From Amycolatopsis mediterranei (GTDB lineage Bacteria > Actinomycetota > Actinomycetes > Mycobacteriales > Pseudonocardiaceae): a stretch of DNA of 64,000 bases. Position numbers and translations under genes: made by a program. Location of the stretch: NCBI RefSeq assembly GCF_026017845.1, contig NZ_CP100416.1:7311749-7375748 (forward strand), read 5' to 3'. Within the stretch, counting starts at the first letter, position 1. Each line of letters begins with the position of its first letter. The notes beneath the pieces are model-generated. The model did no database searches. It worked only from the letters and a program-made list of their open reading frames with translations, and had not been told where the DNA came from. Below, in pieces: positions 7,666-16,969 of this stretch.

Positions 7666-9059
7666 AGTTCCGGGGGACGCTGGCCGGGCGGATCACGCTG
7701 GTGTGCCTGGCCGTCGCGGGCATCGCGGTGATCGTGGCGGGGCTGGTCGCCTCCCGGCTGATCCGGACCACGGCGGACAACGTGCTGCAGTCGACGCTGG
7801 CCGCGCAGGCCGACGTCGTCGCGTCGCAATTGGACGAAACGGGCATCGGCAACCGGCTGGGCGTCGGCAAGGTGGCCGACGTGGTGCGCGGCCAGGGCAT
7901 CTCGGTGGTGGTCCGCCGCGCAGGCGGGCAGGCGCTCGGGGACGGCGTCGCGGTCCAGGCCGCCGGGAAGCTCGGGCTGGACCGCAACCACTCGGGGCGC
8001 GTCACGGTGGCGGGGTCGCAGTACCTGGTCGAGACGCGGGTGGTGGGCGCACGCGGAGCGGCGTTCGCGCTGGTCCTGCCCGCGCGCAACGCACAAGCGA
8101 CGCAACGGGCACTGGTGCGCAACATCTTGCTGGCGCTCGGGATCGGGCTGCTGGTGGCGGCCCTGGCGGGCTTCGTCTCGGGCCGGCTGCTGGGCCGTCC
8201 GCTGCGCCGGGCCGCGCTGGCCGCGGGATCGCTGCGGGCGGGACGTCGCGACGTGCGGGTGCCGGTGCAGGGGCCCCGCGAGGTGGCGGAGGTGGCCGGG
8301 TCGCTGAACTCGCTGGCCGACGCGCTGGCCGTCAGCGAGGCGCGGCAGCGGGAGTTCCTGCTGTCGGTGTCGCACGAGCTGCGGACGCCGCTGACCGCCG
8401 TGACGGGCTTCGCCGAGGCGATCGCGGACGGCGTCGCCACGGGGCCGGACGCCGTCCGGGCCGGGCAGACGATCCAGCGCGAGGCGGTGCGGCTCGAGCG
8501 GCTGGTCACGGACCTGCTGGAGCTGGCCCGCCTGGGCGCGGACGAGTTCCGGCTGGACATCGCGGTGCTGGACCTGGCTGCGTTGGTCCGCGACTGTGCG
8601 GAGGTGTGGCAGCTGCGGTGCGGCCGGGAGGACGTCCGGCTCTCGGTTTCGGCTCCTGCCGGGCCGGTTCCGGTGCTGGCGGACGCGCGGCGGCTGCACC
8701 AGGTGGTCGACGGCTTGGCGGAGAACGCCCTGCGCGTCACGCCCGCGGGGGCCCCGATGGTGTTCTCGCTGTCGGTGTCCGATTCGGCGGCTTCGCTGGC
8801 GGTCCGCGACGGCGGCCCGGGCCTGGCGCCGGAGGACTACCCGGTGGCGTTCGAGCGAGGGGTCCTGAACGCCCGCTACCGCGACCGCCGTCCGGTCGGC
8901 TCGGGCATCGGCCTGGCCCTGGTCCACGCCCTGGTCACCCGGATGGGCGGGACATTGACGGCCGGCCCGGCCCCCGAAGGCGGCGCGGCGTTCACGATCA
9001 CGTTCCCGCTGGCCGCGTCGACGGCCACGGTCCCGCCCCCCGCCGCTGACCTGGGCTGA
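7662..9059 (+). CDS. sensor histidine kinase (HAMP-HisKA-HATPase)
   Basis: 465 residues from GTG 7662. Membrane helices at about 10-30 and 150-172 flank an extracellular region. A HAMP-like linker (GRLLGRPLRRAALAAG) leads to the H-box FLLSVSHELRTPLTAVTGF with His at about residue 238. The HATPase follows with the N-box GLAENALRVTP, the G1 motif DGGPGL and the G2 motif GSGIGLALVHAL. Partner of the regulator at 6979. The sensed signal is unknown; the small envelope proteins just upstream are possible accessory factors. Confidence 0.95.
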   Translation: MKFRGTLAGRITLVCLAVAGIAVIVAGLVASRLIRTTADNVLQSTLAAQADVVASQLDETGIGNRLGVGKVADVVRGQGISVVVRRAGGQALGDGVAVQAAGKLGLDRNHSGRVTVAGSQYLVETRVVGARGAAFALVLPARNAQATQRALVRNILLALGIGLLVAALAGFVSGRLLGRPLRRAALAAGSLRAGRRDVRVPVQGPREVAEVAGSLNSLADALAVSEARQREFLLSVSHELRTPLTAVTGFAEAIADGVATGPDAVRAGQTIQREAVRLERLVTDLLELARLGADEFRLDIAVLDLAALVRDCAEVWQLRCGREDVRLSVSAPAGPVPVLADARRLHQVVDGLAENALRVTPAGAPMVFSLSVSDSAASLAVRDGGPGLAPEDYPVAFERGVLNARYRDRRPVGSGIGLALVHALVTRMGGTLTAGPAPEGGAAFTITFPLAASTATVPPPAADLG

Positions 9060-9260
9060 CGACCGCCGGCGAGCTGAACCGGCGATCTCGCACGGCCGAC
9101 CGCACCGGCGTCCACGGCCACTCGTCCGTAACTTGGTGTCCCCGATCCGCGACAGAAACGCTGGAGTGATGCGTTTCAACCCTGCGATGGTGTTCAAGGT
9201 CGACAGCATCCGGCGAACCGAATTTCCATGCACGAACGGTGTGACGGGAGTGCGGAATCG

Positions 9261-9614
9261 ATGGCGGAACGAGGACGGCACGACGACTCGGAGAATGCGG
9301 GTTTCGAGCGGGACAGCGACCTGGTCCGGGCCTACGAACGAGGAACGTCGATCGGCGAACTCGCCGAGCGGACCGGCTTGAGCTACACGTGGATGCGCAG
9401 ACGGTTGATCAACGCCGGGGCGGAGCTCCGGCCCCGGCCGGTCGCGAAGGCCTGCCCGGTGCCGATCGAGCAGCTGGCGGACGAGTACCGCGCCGGCGCC
9501 AGCATTCTCCAGCTCGCCAAGACGCACGGCCTCTACTACAAACGGGTCCGCGAACTGCTGCTCGATCACGAAGTGCCATTGCGCCCCTCGACTCGCGCCA
9601 TACCCGAAACCTGA
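9261..9614 (+). CDS. small protein with two tandem HTH motifs
   Basis: 117 residues from ATG 9261, preceded by GGAG at ten bases; an ATG at 9228 would add 11 residues. The protein is essentially two copies of a helix-turn-helix unit: TSIGELAERTGLSYTWMRRR and ASILQLAKTHGLYYKRVREL. Each is followed by a short basic loop ending in a Leu-Arg-Pro motif. This suggests DNA binding without a ligand domain. It lies 150 bp before a STAND ATPase that has no DNA-binding domain of its own, so the two may work together. Confidence 0.7.
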   Translation: MAERGRHDDSENAGFERDSDLVRAYERGTSIGELAERTGLSYTWMRRRLINAGAELRPRPVAKACPVPIEQLADEYRAGASILQLAKTHGLYYKRVRELLLDHEVPLRPSTRAIPET

Positions 9615-9765
9615 CTCGATTGTGGCCCAGGTCACCGATTTTTTTCCTCCTGTGCAGTTGCACGGGAGTGTTCGTGCTTTCGAGTGGAAATTCCCGTGCT
9701 CATCGCGGAGCGAGCCCGATCGGCCGGTAGACAGAGAAGTTCGGGACTTGCGGGGGAGATCTCGG

Positions 9766-11808
9766 ATGAACGAGCCGGCGAAGCAGCTGTCCGCGACGGC
9801 GGACACGACCACGGGCGGACGGCCCGGTACCGGCGCCGCGGGCCCCGTCCAGATCCCCGCCGCGGCCGGGGACCTGGTGGGTCGCGAAGCCGTGCTCGAA
9901 CGGCTTGACGAGATCTGGGCCCGCCGGGGCACCCGGCGGCCGCTGGTCGTCCTGAACGGCATCGGGGGCGTGGGCAAGACGACCGTCGCGGTGCACTGGC
10001 TGAGCCGGCGCCGCGCGGAGTTCCCGCACGGCCTGCTGTACGCCAATCTGAGCGAGGTGGACGGGAGCCCGGTGCCGCCCGAAAACACGCTGCACGGCTT
10101 GCTGACCTCGCTGGGCGTGGCGGCCGAGGACATCCCGTCCGGTCCGGTCGGGCGCGCGGGGGCCTTCCGCGCGATCACGGCCGGGCGGTCACTGGCCCTC
10201 CTGCTGGACGACGCGGTCTCCGCGGCCCAGGTCCGGGTGCTCCTGCCGGCGGCGCCCTCCGTCGTGGTCCTGGTGACCAGCCGCCGTCGGCTGGCCGGCC
10301 TCGGGATCGACGACGCCACGCTGGTCGACCTCGAGCCGCTCGGCCCGGGGGCGTCGGCCCGGTTGCTCGACACGGCGATCGGGGCGGAGCGGCTGGCCGC
10401 CGAACCCGCCGCGGCCGGGAGCATCATCGCGACGTGCGGCGGCCTGCCGCTGGCCCTCGGCGTGGTGGCCGCCCGGCTGCGGGCACGGCCGCTCAGGCGG
10501 CTCGAGCGGGAAGCCCGGACCTACGCCCGGTACCTCCGCGAAGCGAACGGGCTCCCGGAAGACATCCAGGACGTCCAAGCGGTGTTCGACGTCACCTACG
10601 CCGATCTGCCCGGCGGCGCCGCCCGCCTGTATCGGGTGTGCGGCCTGCACCCCGGGCCGGAGGTGGCGATCGAGGTGCTGGCCGCGGTGCTCGATTCGCC
10701 GATCGACCGGGTCGAAGACGACGTCGAGACCCTCTTCGACGCCAACCTGCTGGCCGATGCCCCGGACGACCGGGTGAAGCAGCACGAGCTGCTGCGCCGG
10801 GACGCCCGCGTCCGGGCGGAGCGGGAGGACCCGGCGGCCGACCGGGAGGCCATCGCTCGGGGCTTCGCGCGCTGGTACCTGGCCCGCGCCCAGCACGCCG
10901 ACGACCTCATCCACCCGCACCGGCCGCGGTTCGCCCGTTCGTCCTCGTCCCGGCCGCCGTTCGGCGACCGGGCCGCCGCGGTCGCGTGGTGGCGGCGGGA
11001 GCTTCCCACGCTCCGGGCCACCTTCGCCGAGGCGGCCCGGAACCGGTGGGACGACGAGGTCTGGCAGTTCTGCGAAGCTTCATGGGGCTACTTCCTGCAC
11101 CATCGCGACTACGAGTCCTGGCTGTCGATGAGCGTGACCGGTGTCGCGGCGGCGCAGCGATGTGACCGGCCCTTGGTCGAGGCCCGGCTGCGGGCGCAGC
11201 TGGGGTTCGCCTACGCCAAGCTCCACCGGTACGACGAAGCCGTCACGGAAAACCTGGCCGCCCTGCGCCTGGGCGAGCAGGCCGGAGACGACCAGACTCG
11301 CGCGACGGCCCTCTCCCAGCTGGGCCGGGCCGCGCGCGGGCGGGGCACCCTGAGCGAGGCCCTCGGCTTCTACCGGCAAGCGGTCGCCCTCCAAGCCGGG
11401 CTCGGCAACGACCGCGGGGTCGCGCTGGGCCGGCGTCGCTGCGGCGAAGTCCTGGCCGAGCTGGGCCGGACCCCCGAAGCGATCGCCGAACTGGAGGCCG
11501 CCGCCCGGGCGATGAGCGAACTCGGCGACGCGAACCAGCACGCCCGCGCCGTCATGGCGCTCGCTTCGATCCGAGCGCGCCAAGGCGAACACCACGCCGC
11601 GGAACGGCTGTTGTCGGCCGGGCTCGAGGTCGTCCGGCGCCTGGATTCCCCGTACTACACCGCGGAACTACTGACCGCGCTCGGGCAGTTCGAGCGAGAC
11701 CGAGGCCGTGACCAGGAAGCTCGCCACCACCTCGCCGAGGCTCGCGCCCTGTACGCCTCCATCGGAGATCCACGAGCGGCCGAACTGCCCGTCGCCGGCG
11801 GCGACTGA
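9766..11808 (+). CDS. NB-ARC/TPR STAND-type ATPase (no DNA-binding domain)
   Basis: 680 residues from ATG 9766 with GGGGGAG nine bases upstream. The P-loop is NGIGGVGKTTVAVHW (about 64-78) and the Walker B region SLALLLDD. The sensor motif VVVLVTSRRRL and the GLPL motif (CGGLPLALGV) are also present. From about residue 420 there are TPR-type repeats (AYAKLHRYDEAVTENLAALRL, ALGFYRQAVALQAGLG). This is the STAND module of AfsR-like regulators without the SARP front end. Its 3' end overlaps the convergent gene at 11668 by 141 bp. The trigger and output are unknown; the small HTH protein at 9261 is a plausible partner. Confidence 0.88.
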   Translation: MNEPAKQLSATADTTTGGRPGTGAAGPVQIPAAAGDLVGREAVLERLDEIWARRGTRRPLVVLNGIGGVGKTTVAVHWLSRRRAEFPHGLLYANLSEVDGSPVPPENTLHGLLTSLGVAAEDIPSGPVGRAGAFRAITAGRSLALLLDDAVSAAQVRVLLPAAPSVVVLVTSRRRLAGLGIDDATLVDLEPLGPGASARLLDTAIGAERLAAEPAAAGSIIATCGGLPLALGVVAARLRARPLRRLEREARTYARYLREANGLPEDIQDVQAVFDVTYADLPGGAARLYRVCGLHPGPEVAIEVLAAVLDSPIDRVEDDVETLFDANLLADAPDDRVKQHELLRRDARVRAEREDPAADREAIARGFARWYLARAQHADDLIHPHRPRFARSSSSRPPFGDRAAAVAWWRRELPTLRATFAEAARNRWDDEVWQFCEASWGYFLHHRDYESWLSMSVTGVAAAQRCDRPLVEARLRAQLGFAYAKLHRYDEAVTENLAALRLGEQAGDDQTRATALSQLGRAARGRGTLSEALGFYRQAVALQAGLGNDRGVALGRRRCGEVLAELGRTPEAIAELEAAARAMSELGDANQHARAVMALASIRARQGEHHAAERLLSAGLEVVRRLDSPYYTAELLTALGQFERDRGRDQEARHHLAEARALYASIGDPRAAELPVAGGD

Positions 11809-12186
11809 CCGCGTCCGCCGCTCCCAGGCACCGGGGGCCGAAGACCGCCGGTACCAGCGCCGGGCCGCCGTTCCCGGCACCCCGATCGCGCAGCCGCGGG
11901 GAAAGGCGCACACCGCCGCCTCGGCCCCCGGGTGTTCGGCCAGCGCCTCCGAGATCAGCTCGTCGGCGTGCGCCGCGGAACCGCCGTCCGGGCAGAACAC
12001 CACGTCAGCGCAGGGCCGCCAGGCGCACGGCGCCCGGTCGGCCACGACGGCCAGGACGTCGGCCACCGTTTTCCGGTGGTGTTCGAGCCGAATCCGCAGG
12101 ACGCCGGGGACGTCCGATCGGGCGCGGACCACGACCACGAGGCCGCCCGCGGGCAGTGGGCCAGCGGCGGACCCGGATGCGGTCAC
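11668..12186 (-). CDS. hypothetical protein coupled to a GT-B-like gene
   Basis: 172 residues from GTG 12186, which overlaps the stop of the gene at 12183 by 4 bp, a strong sign of coupling. The sequence opens TASGSAAGPLPAGGLVVVVRA and includes VVFCPDGGSAAHADELISEAL; no family is recognised. The last 47 codons run antisense to the end of the NB-ARC/TPR gene. That tail may be non-native, or the protein may end there by chance. Codon use in the non-overlapping part is as GC-rich at position 3 as in the neighbours. Confidence 0.55.
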   Translation of the reverse strand: MTASGSAAGPLPAGGLVVVVRARSDVPGVLRIRLEHHRKTVADVLAVVADRAPCAWRPCADVVFCPDGGSAAHADELISEALAEHPGAEAAVCAFPRGCAIGVPGTAARRWYRRSSAPGAWERRTRSVAAGDGQFGRSWISDGGVQGASLGEVVASFLVTASVSLELPERGQ

Positions 12187-13397
12187 GGCGCCACCGCCCA
12201 CGGCACTGGCGCGGGCAGGAGCGCGGGTTCGGCCCGGCCGGGTGGCTCGGGAAGCTCCATCAGCCGGTACATCGAACTGCGCAGGATCGCCGCCGCTTCG
12301 CCCGGTCGCGAGGAGATCGCGGCGGAAACCACCGAGCCGAGGCGGTCGCTCGCCTCGATCGCCCGGACCTCCTGGGCGGCGAGCGGCTGGTCCTCCCGGA
12401 GCTGCGGCGCGTGCCGGCGAACCAGGTCCGCGAGACTGCCCTTCCGCAACGCGGGGCCGGGGTGCGCGGCGAGCGTGACCGGGCAGCCGATCGCCGCCGC
12501 GTACGCCGTGGTCGACCCGTGGTCGCCGATCACCCAGTCGGACGCGATCATGGTCGCCGGCCAGCCGGCCTCCGGCGGGATCAGCGCCAGCCCGTCGCGG
12601 ACGCAGTCGGAAAGCCAGGCGGCCACCTGGCGCTTGCCGTGCACGGCCCAGACGTTGGGGTGCAGCACCGCCGCGACGGTGTAGCGGTTCGACGGCAACG
12701 CGTCGAGCACCTCCCGGGCCAGCTTCGGCAGCCGGCCGAACGACGAGTCGGCGGACCAGGTCGAGCTGAGCGTGACCAGCCGGCGGTCCGGGGCGATGGC
12801 CAGGCGGTCGCGGAACCGTTCCCGTAGGAACGCGCTGGCGTGCATCCGGTCCACGCAGATGTCCCCCGCGACCACCGCGCGCAAGACCACTTCGGGGCAC
12901 CGGCGGCGCACGGCGTCCAGTTCCGCGTCGGTGCTGAGGGCCAGGACCGAAGGCAGGATCCGGCCGCGGTAGACGAGCAGGTCGCGGTCGAGACCGGTGG
13001 CGGGAATCGTCGCCGGCCCGGCCTTCCGGCTGTAGCGGTACGACTTGGCCGTGCCGGCCCCGTGGCCGACCAGGAGGATCGGCCCGTGCAGCTCCTCGAG
13101 GTGACGGTGGCTGGCGGCGAGGACGAGGTCGAACCGGTGCTGGAGCACCTGCTGCCACGGCAGCACCAAGCCGTGCTGAGCACGCACGAACTCCTCGACG
13201 CCGTGCCAGCTGTCGTGGGTGTGGGGAACGGTGAACACCGCCTGCACCCGGTGATCGGTCTCCAAGAGCGGGACCAGGTCGAGCAACCGCGTCCCCGCGG
13301 TCATCGTCGGCACCACCACCAAGGCCGTCCGGCAGCCGGGCCGGGTCACCCGCAACTCGGCTCCCGCGCCGATCGGGCCACGAATCCATCGGTCCAT
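12183..13397 (-). CDS. GT-B-fold / CDP-glycerol glycerophosphotransferase-like protein
   Basis: 404 residues from ATG 13397 (MDRWIRGPIGAGAEL), with GGAG close to the start. The N-terminal Rossmann-like half has RTALVVVPTMTAGTRLLDLVPLL and GPILLVGHGAGTAKSYRYS. The C-terminal half has LVTLSSTWSADSSFG, YTVAAVLHPNVW and the binding motif DWVIGDHGSTTAYAAAIGCPV. This two-lobed pattern with an HG-S motif in the second lobe resembles TagF-like glycerophosphotransferases and UDP-sugar epimerase folds. Substrate and true reaction are unknown. It is transcribed toward the STAND ATPase gene and divergently from the SARP gene at 13618. Confidence 0.65.
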   Translation of the reverse strand: MDRWIRGPIGAGAELRVTRPGCRTALVVVPTMTAGTRLLDLVPLLETDHRVQAVFTVPHTHDSWHGVEEFVRAQHGLVLPWQQVLQHRFDLVLAASHRHLEELHGPILLVGHGAGTAKSYRYSRKAGPATIPATGLDRDLLVYRGRILPSVLALSTDAELDAVRRRCPEVVLRAVVAGDICVDRMHASAFLRERFRDRLAIAPDRRLVTLSSTWSADSSFGRLPKLAREVLDALPSNRYTVAAVLHPNVWAVHGKRQVAAWLSDCVRDGLALIPPEAGWPATMIASDWVIGDHGSTTAYAAAIGCPVTLAAHPGPALRKGSLADLVRRHAPQLREDQPLAAQEVRAIEASDRLGSVVSAAISSRPGEAAAILRSSMYRLMELPEPPGRAEPALLPAPVPWAVAP

Positions 13398-13617
13398 CTC
13401 CACGCACCCTCCCCTATTCGTCGCACTGACGGAACCGAGGGTGCAATACGGCTCGGACAAACCACGGCCGACACCTGGACAAAAAACTGACAATGGATCA
13501 TCCCCGTTCGTGCACATTCTGTCCAATGGGCTTCTACCTGGCTTTACGGCCACACAGATGCGAAAATCAATGACGACGAAGCGGAGGTGGGCCGCTTCTG
13601 CGGAGAGGGGAAGCAGA

Positions 13618-16600
13618 ATGGAGATCGCGTTCGGGATTCTCGGGCAGACAACGATGCGAATGCACGGGAACCTGACCGTGAAATGGTCTCACCGGCGGGA
13701 GCGCAACATCCTGTCGGCCCTGCTGACCCATCCGGGCCGTCGCCTGTCGATCGACTACCTGGTCGGCTGGGCCTGGAACGACGACGAAGAGCACCCCCGA
13801 GCCCCCAAGGGGGCACTGTACAAGTGCACCGGCCGGATCCGGCAGGCGCTGGACACCGCCGACGCCCCGGCGAAGATCGTCGCGAGCAACGGCGGCTACC
13901 GCCTCGAAGTCGACCCCGAGCTGATCGACTACCAGGCCTTCCGGCAGGCGATGCGCCGCGCGCACGAAGTCAGTGACGCCGGCGACCACCAAGCCGCCTG
14001 CGAAGCGGCGCACGCGGCGCTGGATCTGTGGCGGGATGAACCACTGGCGGGAATCACTTCCCCACCGGCGGAGAACTGGCGGAACTCGGTCACGGACAAC
14101 GATTGGATTCCCGCCAACACCTTTCTCCTGGCCGAGTTGCTGGCCGTCGGCAAGCCGGCGGAGGCGTTGCGGCACCTCGACGAGCTGGGCGACCCCTACT
14201 CGGCGGAACTGTGGTTCGCGAAGCTGCGGCTGCAGGCGCTGACCGGTCTCGGCCGCTACCGATCGCGGGACGAATACTTCATCGAGATGTACCGGAAGTT
14301 TCGCCAGGACCACGACGTGCAGGCGGCCGACGATCTGCGGGCCTTGAACGAGCACCTCCGCACGCCCGAACGGCTGCTGGTCGACGCGGCCGACGACGTC
14401 GAGACCGTCTTGACGACCCACCACGCCGCCACACCGCTGCGCGAACTCCCCCGCGACGTCGGGCACTTCACCGGCCGGACCGATGTCCTGGCCCGGCTCG
14501 ACGCCGCCATCTGCCCCGCTCCGGCGGCGTTCACCCCCGCCGTCGTCACGCTGACCGGACCGCCCGGCGTCGGGAAGACCAGCACCGCCGTCTGGTGGGC
14601 GCACCGGGCCGCGGACCGGTTCCCGGGCGGGGTCGCCCTGCTCGACCTGCACGGGGTGGGCCCCGCCCCGCGGGTCGAATCCGCCGACGTCGTCGACAAC
14701 CTCCTGTCGGCACTGGGCTACCCGGTCGACCGCATCGTCGGCGCCGCCGCCCGCGCCACGCGGCTGCGCGGGCTGCTCTGCGACCGCCCCATGCTGATCG
14801 TCCTGGACAACGCCCAGGACACCGCGCACATCGAACCGCTGCTCCGGATCCTCGCCGACTGCGCGGTGATCATCACGTCACGGCAACGCCTGACGCAGCT
14901 GGCCCGCCGGCACCACTGCCCGGTGCTCACCCTGGAGCCGCTGTCGTCCGACTCCGCCGTCGAACTGCTCGACCGGCGGCTGGGCACGCGGCTCGACCGC
15001 GAGCCTGACGTCCTCGCCAACCTCGCGCGGCTGTGCGGAGGCATCCCCCTGGCGTTGACGATCGTCGCCGAACGCGCAGCCACGCGAGCCGGCAACCGGC
15101 TCCGCACTCTGGTCGACCAGTTGCGCGACCCCGCCCTCCTGCTGACGATCGGCGACGACGGCGACGGCGAGGCGAGCAACCTGCTGTCCGCCTTCTCCTG
15201 GTCCTACCACGGCCTCGACCCTTCGGCGCAGGAAACGTTCCGCCTCTTCGGCCTCCACCCCGGCCTCGAGGTGGGCGCGGACGTCCTCGCCGCAGCGGCG
15301 GGCGTCGAAGTCGCGGCCGGGAGACGCGCGCTGGACGTGCTCGTTTCCGCGCACCTCGTCCAGCAGCCGAACGACGGCGACCGCTACCGCATCCACGACC
15401 TGTTCCACCACTTCGCCCGGACCTTGGTCACCGAAGGCCCGCAGGCCGACGACGCCCGCCGGCGGATGGCCTCCTACTACCTGTACACCGCCCACAACGC
15501 CAACCGGGTCGTGTACCCGCACAAGCTCGTGCCGCCGATGCCGCCGGCCGAACCGGGCTGCACGCCGACCCGGTTCACCGACCCGATCGGCGCGATCCGC
15601 TGGTGCCTGCGGGAACGGGCGAACCTCAACGCCATGTGCTCCTACGCCGCCGAACACGGACTGCACCACTACGCGTGGCGGTTGCCGCACGTCACCGGGG
15701 GCATCCTGAACCGGTTCGGGTTCTACGACGACATCATCGCCGGCTTGTCGCTGGCCGCCCGCTCGGCGGCCGCGCTCGGCGATCACACCGCGGAAGCGTC
15801 GACCCTGAACGACCTCGGCTACGTGAGCCTCCTCGCCGGCCACGACGCGGCCGGCAAGGCCTACCTGGAGCAGGCACTGCACCTGGCGACGACGCACGAA
15901 ATGCCGGTCGGCAGCCTGACCGTCCGGCTCAACATGGCCCGGTTCAGCCGGCACGCCGGGAAACTGCCCGAGGCCGTGCGGCTGTTCGAGCGATGCCTCG
16001 AAGACGCCCGCGCCGCCGGGGACGCGGAACGGCAGGCGACGGCCAGCCACGACCTCGGGAAGACGCTCGTCGAGCTCGGCCGGGGCCGGCACGCCCTGCA
16101 CCACTTCCACCGGGCGCTGCACCTGCGCACGTTGATCGGCGACGAAGCCGGCCAGCTGGCCACACGCACGGAACTGACCGACCTCCACCGGCAGCAGGGT
16201 GAGTTCGGACCGGCCCACACCCACTGCCGCCAGGCCTTCCAGCTTTCGGCAGGCGTGCGCGACCTGGTCGCCACCATGAAGCTCGCCGCGGTGCGCGCCC
16301 ACCTCGCCTCCGCCGAAGGCCGTCACGACGAAGCGCTCACCTTCGCCCGCGACGCCGTGGAACTGGCCTCGCGCGCCCACACCGCGACGGCCGAGGCACG
16401 CGCGTTCACCACGCTCGGCCACGTCCTGGCCGGCCGCGGCGAACCCGACGAGGCGCGGGTAGCGTGGCAGCGCGCCGCCCACCTCTACCGGGACCGGGGG
16501 CGCCGGGCGAAGGCCGAACAGATCGAGCGGCTCCTGGCGGATTCTTCGCCGGCGGCGGAGATCCCCGAAGCCCGGATTTCCGACGAGGACACGGTGTCCC

Positions 16601-16644
16601 TGCCGGCCCCGCCATCGGCGCCTCGCCGTCACCATAACGGGTGA
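13618..16644 (+). CDS. SARP-family regulator with NB-ARC and TPR domains
   Basis: 1008 residues from ATG 13618 with GAGAGGGG upstream; ATGs at 13558 and 13570 are less likely. The N-terminal OmpR-type winged helix (about 1-95, with RRERNILSALLTHPGRRLSIDYL) is followed by a bacterial activator domain (about 100-245). The NB-ARC domain has P-loop TGPPGVGKTSTAVWW near residue 312, Walker B MLIVLDNAQD, sensor AVIITSRQRL and CGGIPLALTI. TPR repeats fill the C-terminus (YLEQALHLATTHEM, FHRALHLRTLIGDEAGQ). Such AfsR/SARP proteins activate secondary-metabolite promoters at direct heptamer repeats. The 32-codon Trp-rich peptide gene follows 218 bp downstream. Confidence 0.9.
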   Translation: MEIAFGILGQTTMRMHGNLTVKWSHRRERNILSALLTHPGRRLSIDYLVGWAWNDDEEHPRAPKGALYKCTGRIRQALDTADAPAKIVASNGGYRLEVDPELIDYQAFRQAMRRAHEVSDAGDHQAACEAAHAALDLWRDEPLAGITSPPAENWRNSVTDNDWIPANTFLLAELLAVGKPAEALRHLDELGDPYSAELWFAKLRLQALTGLGRYRSRDEYFIEMYRKFRQDHDVQAADDLRALNEHLRTPERLLVDAADDVETVLTTHHAATPLRELPRDVGHFTGRTDVLARLDAAICPAPAAFTPAVVTLTGPPGVGKTSTAVWWAHRAADRFPGGVALLDLHGVGPAPRVESADVVDNLLSALGYPVDRIVGAAARATRLRGLLCDRPMLIVLDNAQDTAHIEPLLRILADCAVIITSRQRLTQLARRHHCPVLTLEPLSSDSAVELLDRRLGTRLDREPDVLANLARLCGGIPLALTIVAERAATRAGNRLRTLVDQLRDPALLLTIGDDGDGEASNLLSAFSWSYHGLDPSAQETFRLFGLHPGLEVGADVLAAAAGVEVAAGRRALDVLVSAHLVQQPNDGDRYRIHDLFHHFARTLVTEGPQADDARRRMASYYLYTAHNANRVVYPHKLVPPMPPAEPGCTPTRFTDPIGAIRWCLRERANLNAMCSYAAEHGLHHYAWRLPHVTGGILNRFGFYDDIIAGLSLAARSAAALGDHTAEASTLNDLGYVSLLAGHDAAGKAYLEQALHLATTHEMPVGSLTVRLNMARFSRHAGKLPEAVRLFERCLEDARAAGDAERQATASHDLGKTLVELGRGRHALHHFHRALHLRTLIGDEAGQLATRTELTDLHRQQGEFGPAHTHCRQAFQLSAGVRDLVATMKLAAVRAHLASAEGRHDEALTFARDAVELASRAHTATAEARAFTTLGHVLAGRGEPDEARVAWQRAAHLYRDRGRRAKAEQIERLLADSSPAAEIPEARISDEDTVSLPAPPSAPRRHHNG

Positions 16645-16744
16645 TTTTTCGCGCGCACCCCGGCGCTCACGTCGTCCGCGCTGGTAGACAGCGCCGGTAA
16701 AGATCACACGTTCGGGGCCATCGACGTCGATCTCGCCCACGGGC

Positions 16745-16773
16745 TTGCCTTCTTCCGAAGCGACCCTTAACGT
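16745..16773 (+). promoter_or_regulatory. candidate promoter of the Trp-rich peptide gene
   Basis: TTGCCT (16745-16750) and TAACGT (16768-16773) are separated by 17 bases, a plausible sigma-70-type promoter that would start transcription about 80 bases before the peptide GTG. A 12-bp palindrome ATCGACGTCGAT (16720-16731) sits just upstream and could be an activator or repressor site. Inferred from spacing only. Confidence 0.35.
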
Positions 16774-16862
16774 TCGCTCGGCCGGGAGCAATCCCTATTG
16801 TCGGAGCGGCACCCCACGGGCCTTCCGGCCGCCCCATTCCAACGAAAGGCTCAAGGCAAAAA

Positions 16863-16961
16863 GTGAAAGATTCTTCACAAGCCGCGTGCGCCCGCCTGCG
16901 ACTGTCCGGTGCCGAAAGCGCCCCGCCCAGCTGGTGGTGGTGCAACTGGTGGTGGTGTTAG
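16863..16961 (+). CDS. 32-residue peptide ending SWWWCNWWWC
   Basis: A GTG start with AAGG six bases upstream opens a 33-codon frame ending in TAG at 16959-16961. The N-terminal 22 residues start VKDSSQAACARLRLSG and are polar. The C-terminal ten are SWWWCNWWWC, a duplicated WWWC unit around one Asn, encoded by a direct repeat of CTGGTGGTGGTG. A leader-like front and an extreme C-terminal core fit a ribosomally made, modified peptide (RiPP) precursor. A peptide signal for the TPR regulator upstream, or a Trp/Cys-sensing leader peptide, are the alternatives. A perfect hairpin begins nine bases after the stop. No signal peptide and no modifying enzyme is adjacent. Early codons (AAA, GAT, TCT, TCA, CAA) are unlike the GC-rich neighbours. 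Confidence 0.6.
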   Translation: MKDSSQAACARLRLSGAESAPPSWWWCNWWWC

Positions 16962-16969
16962 GACGCGGC

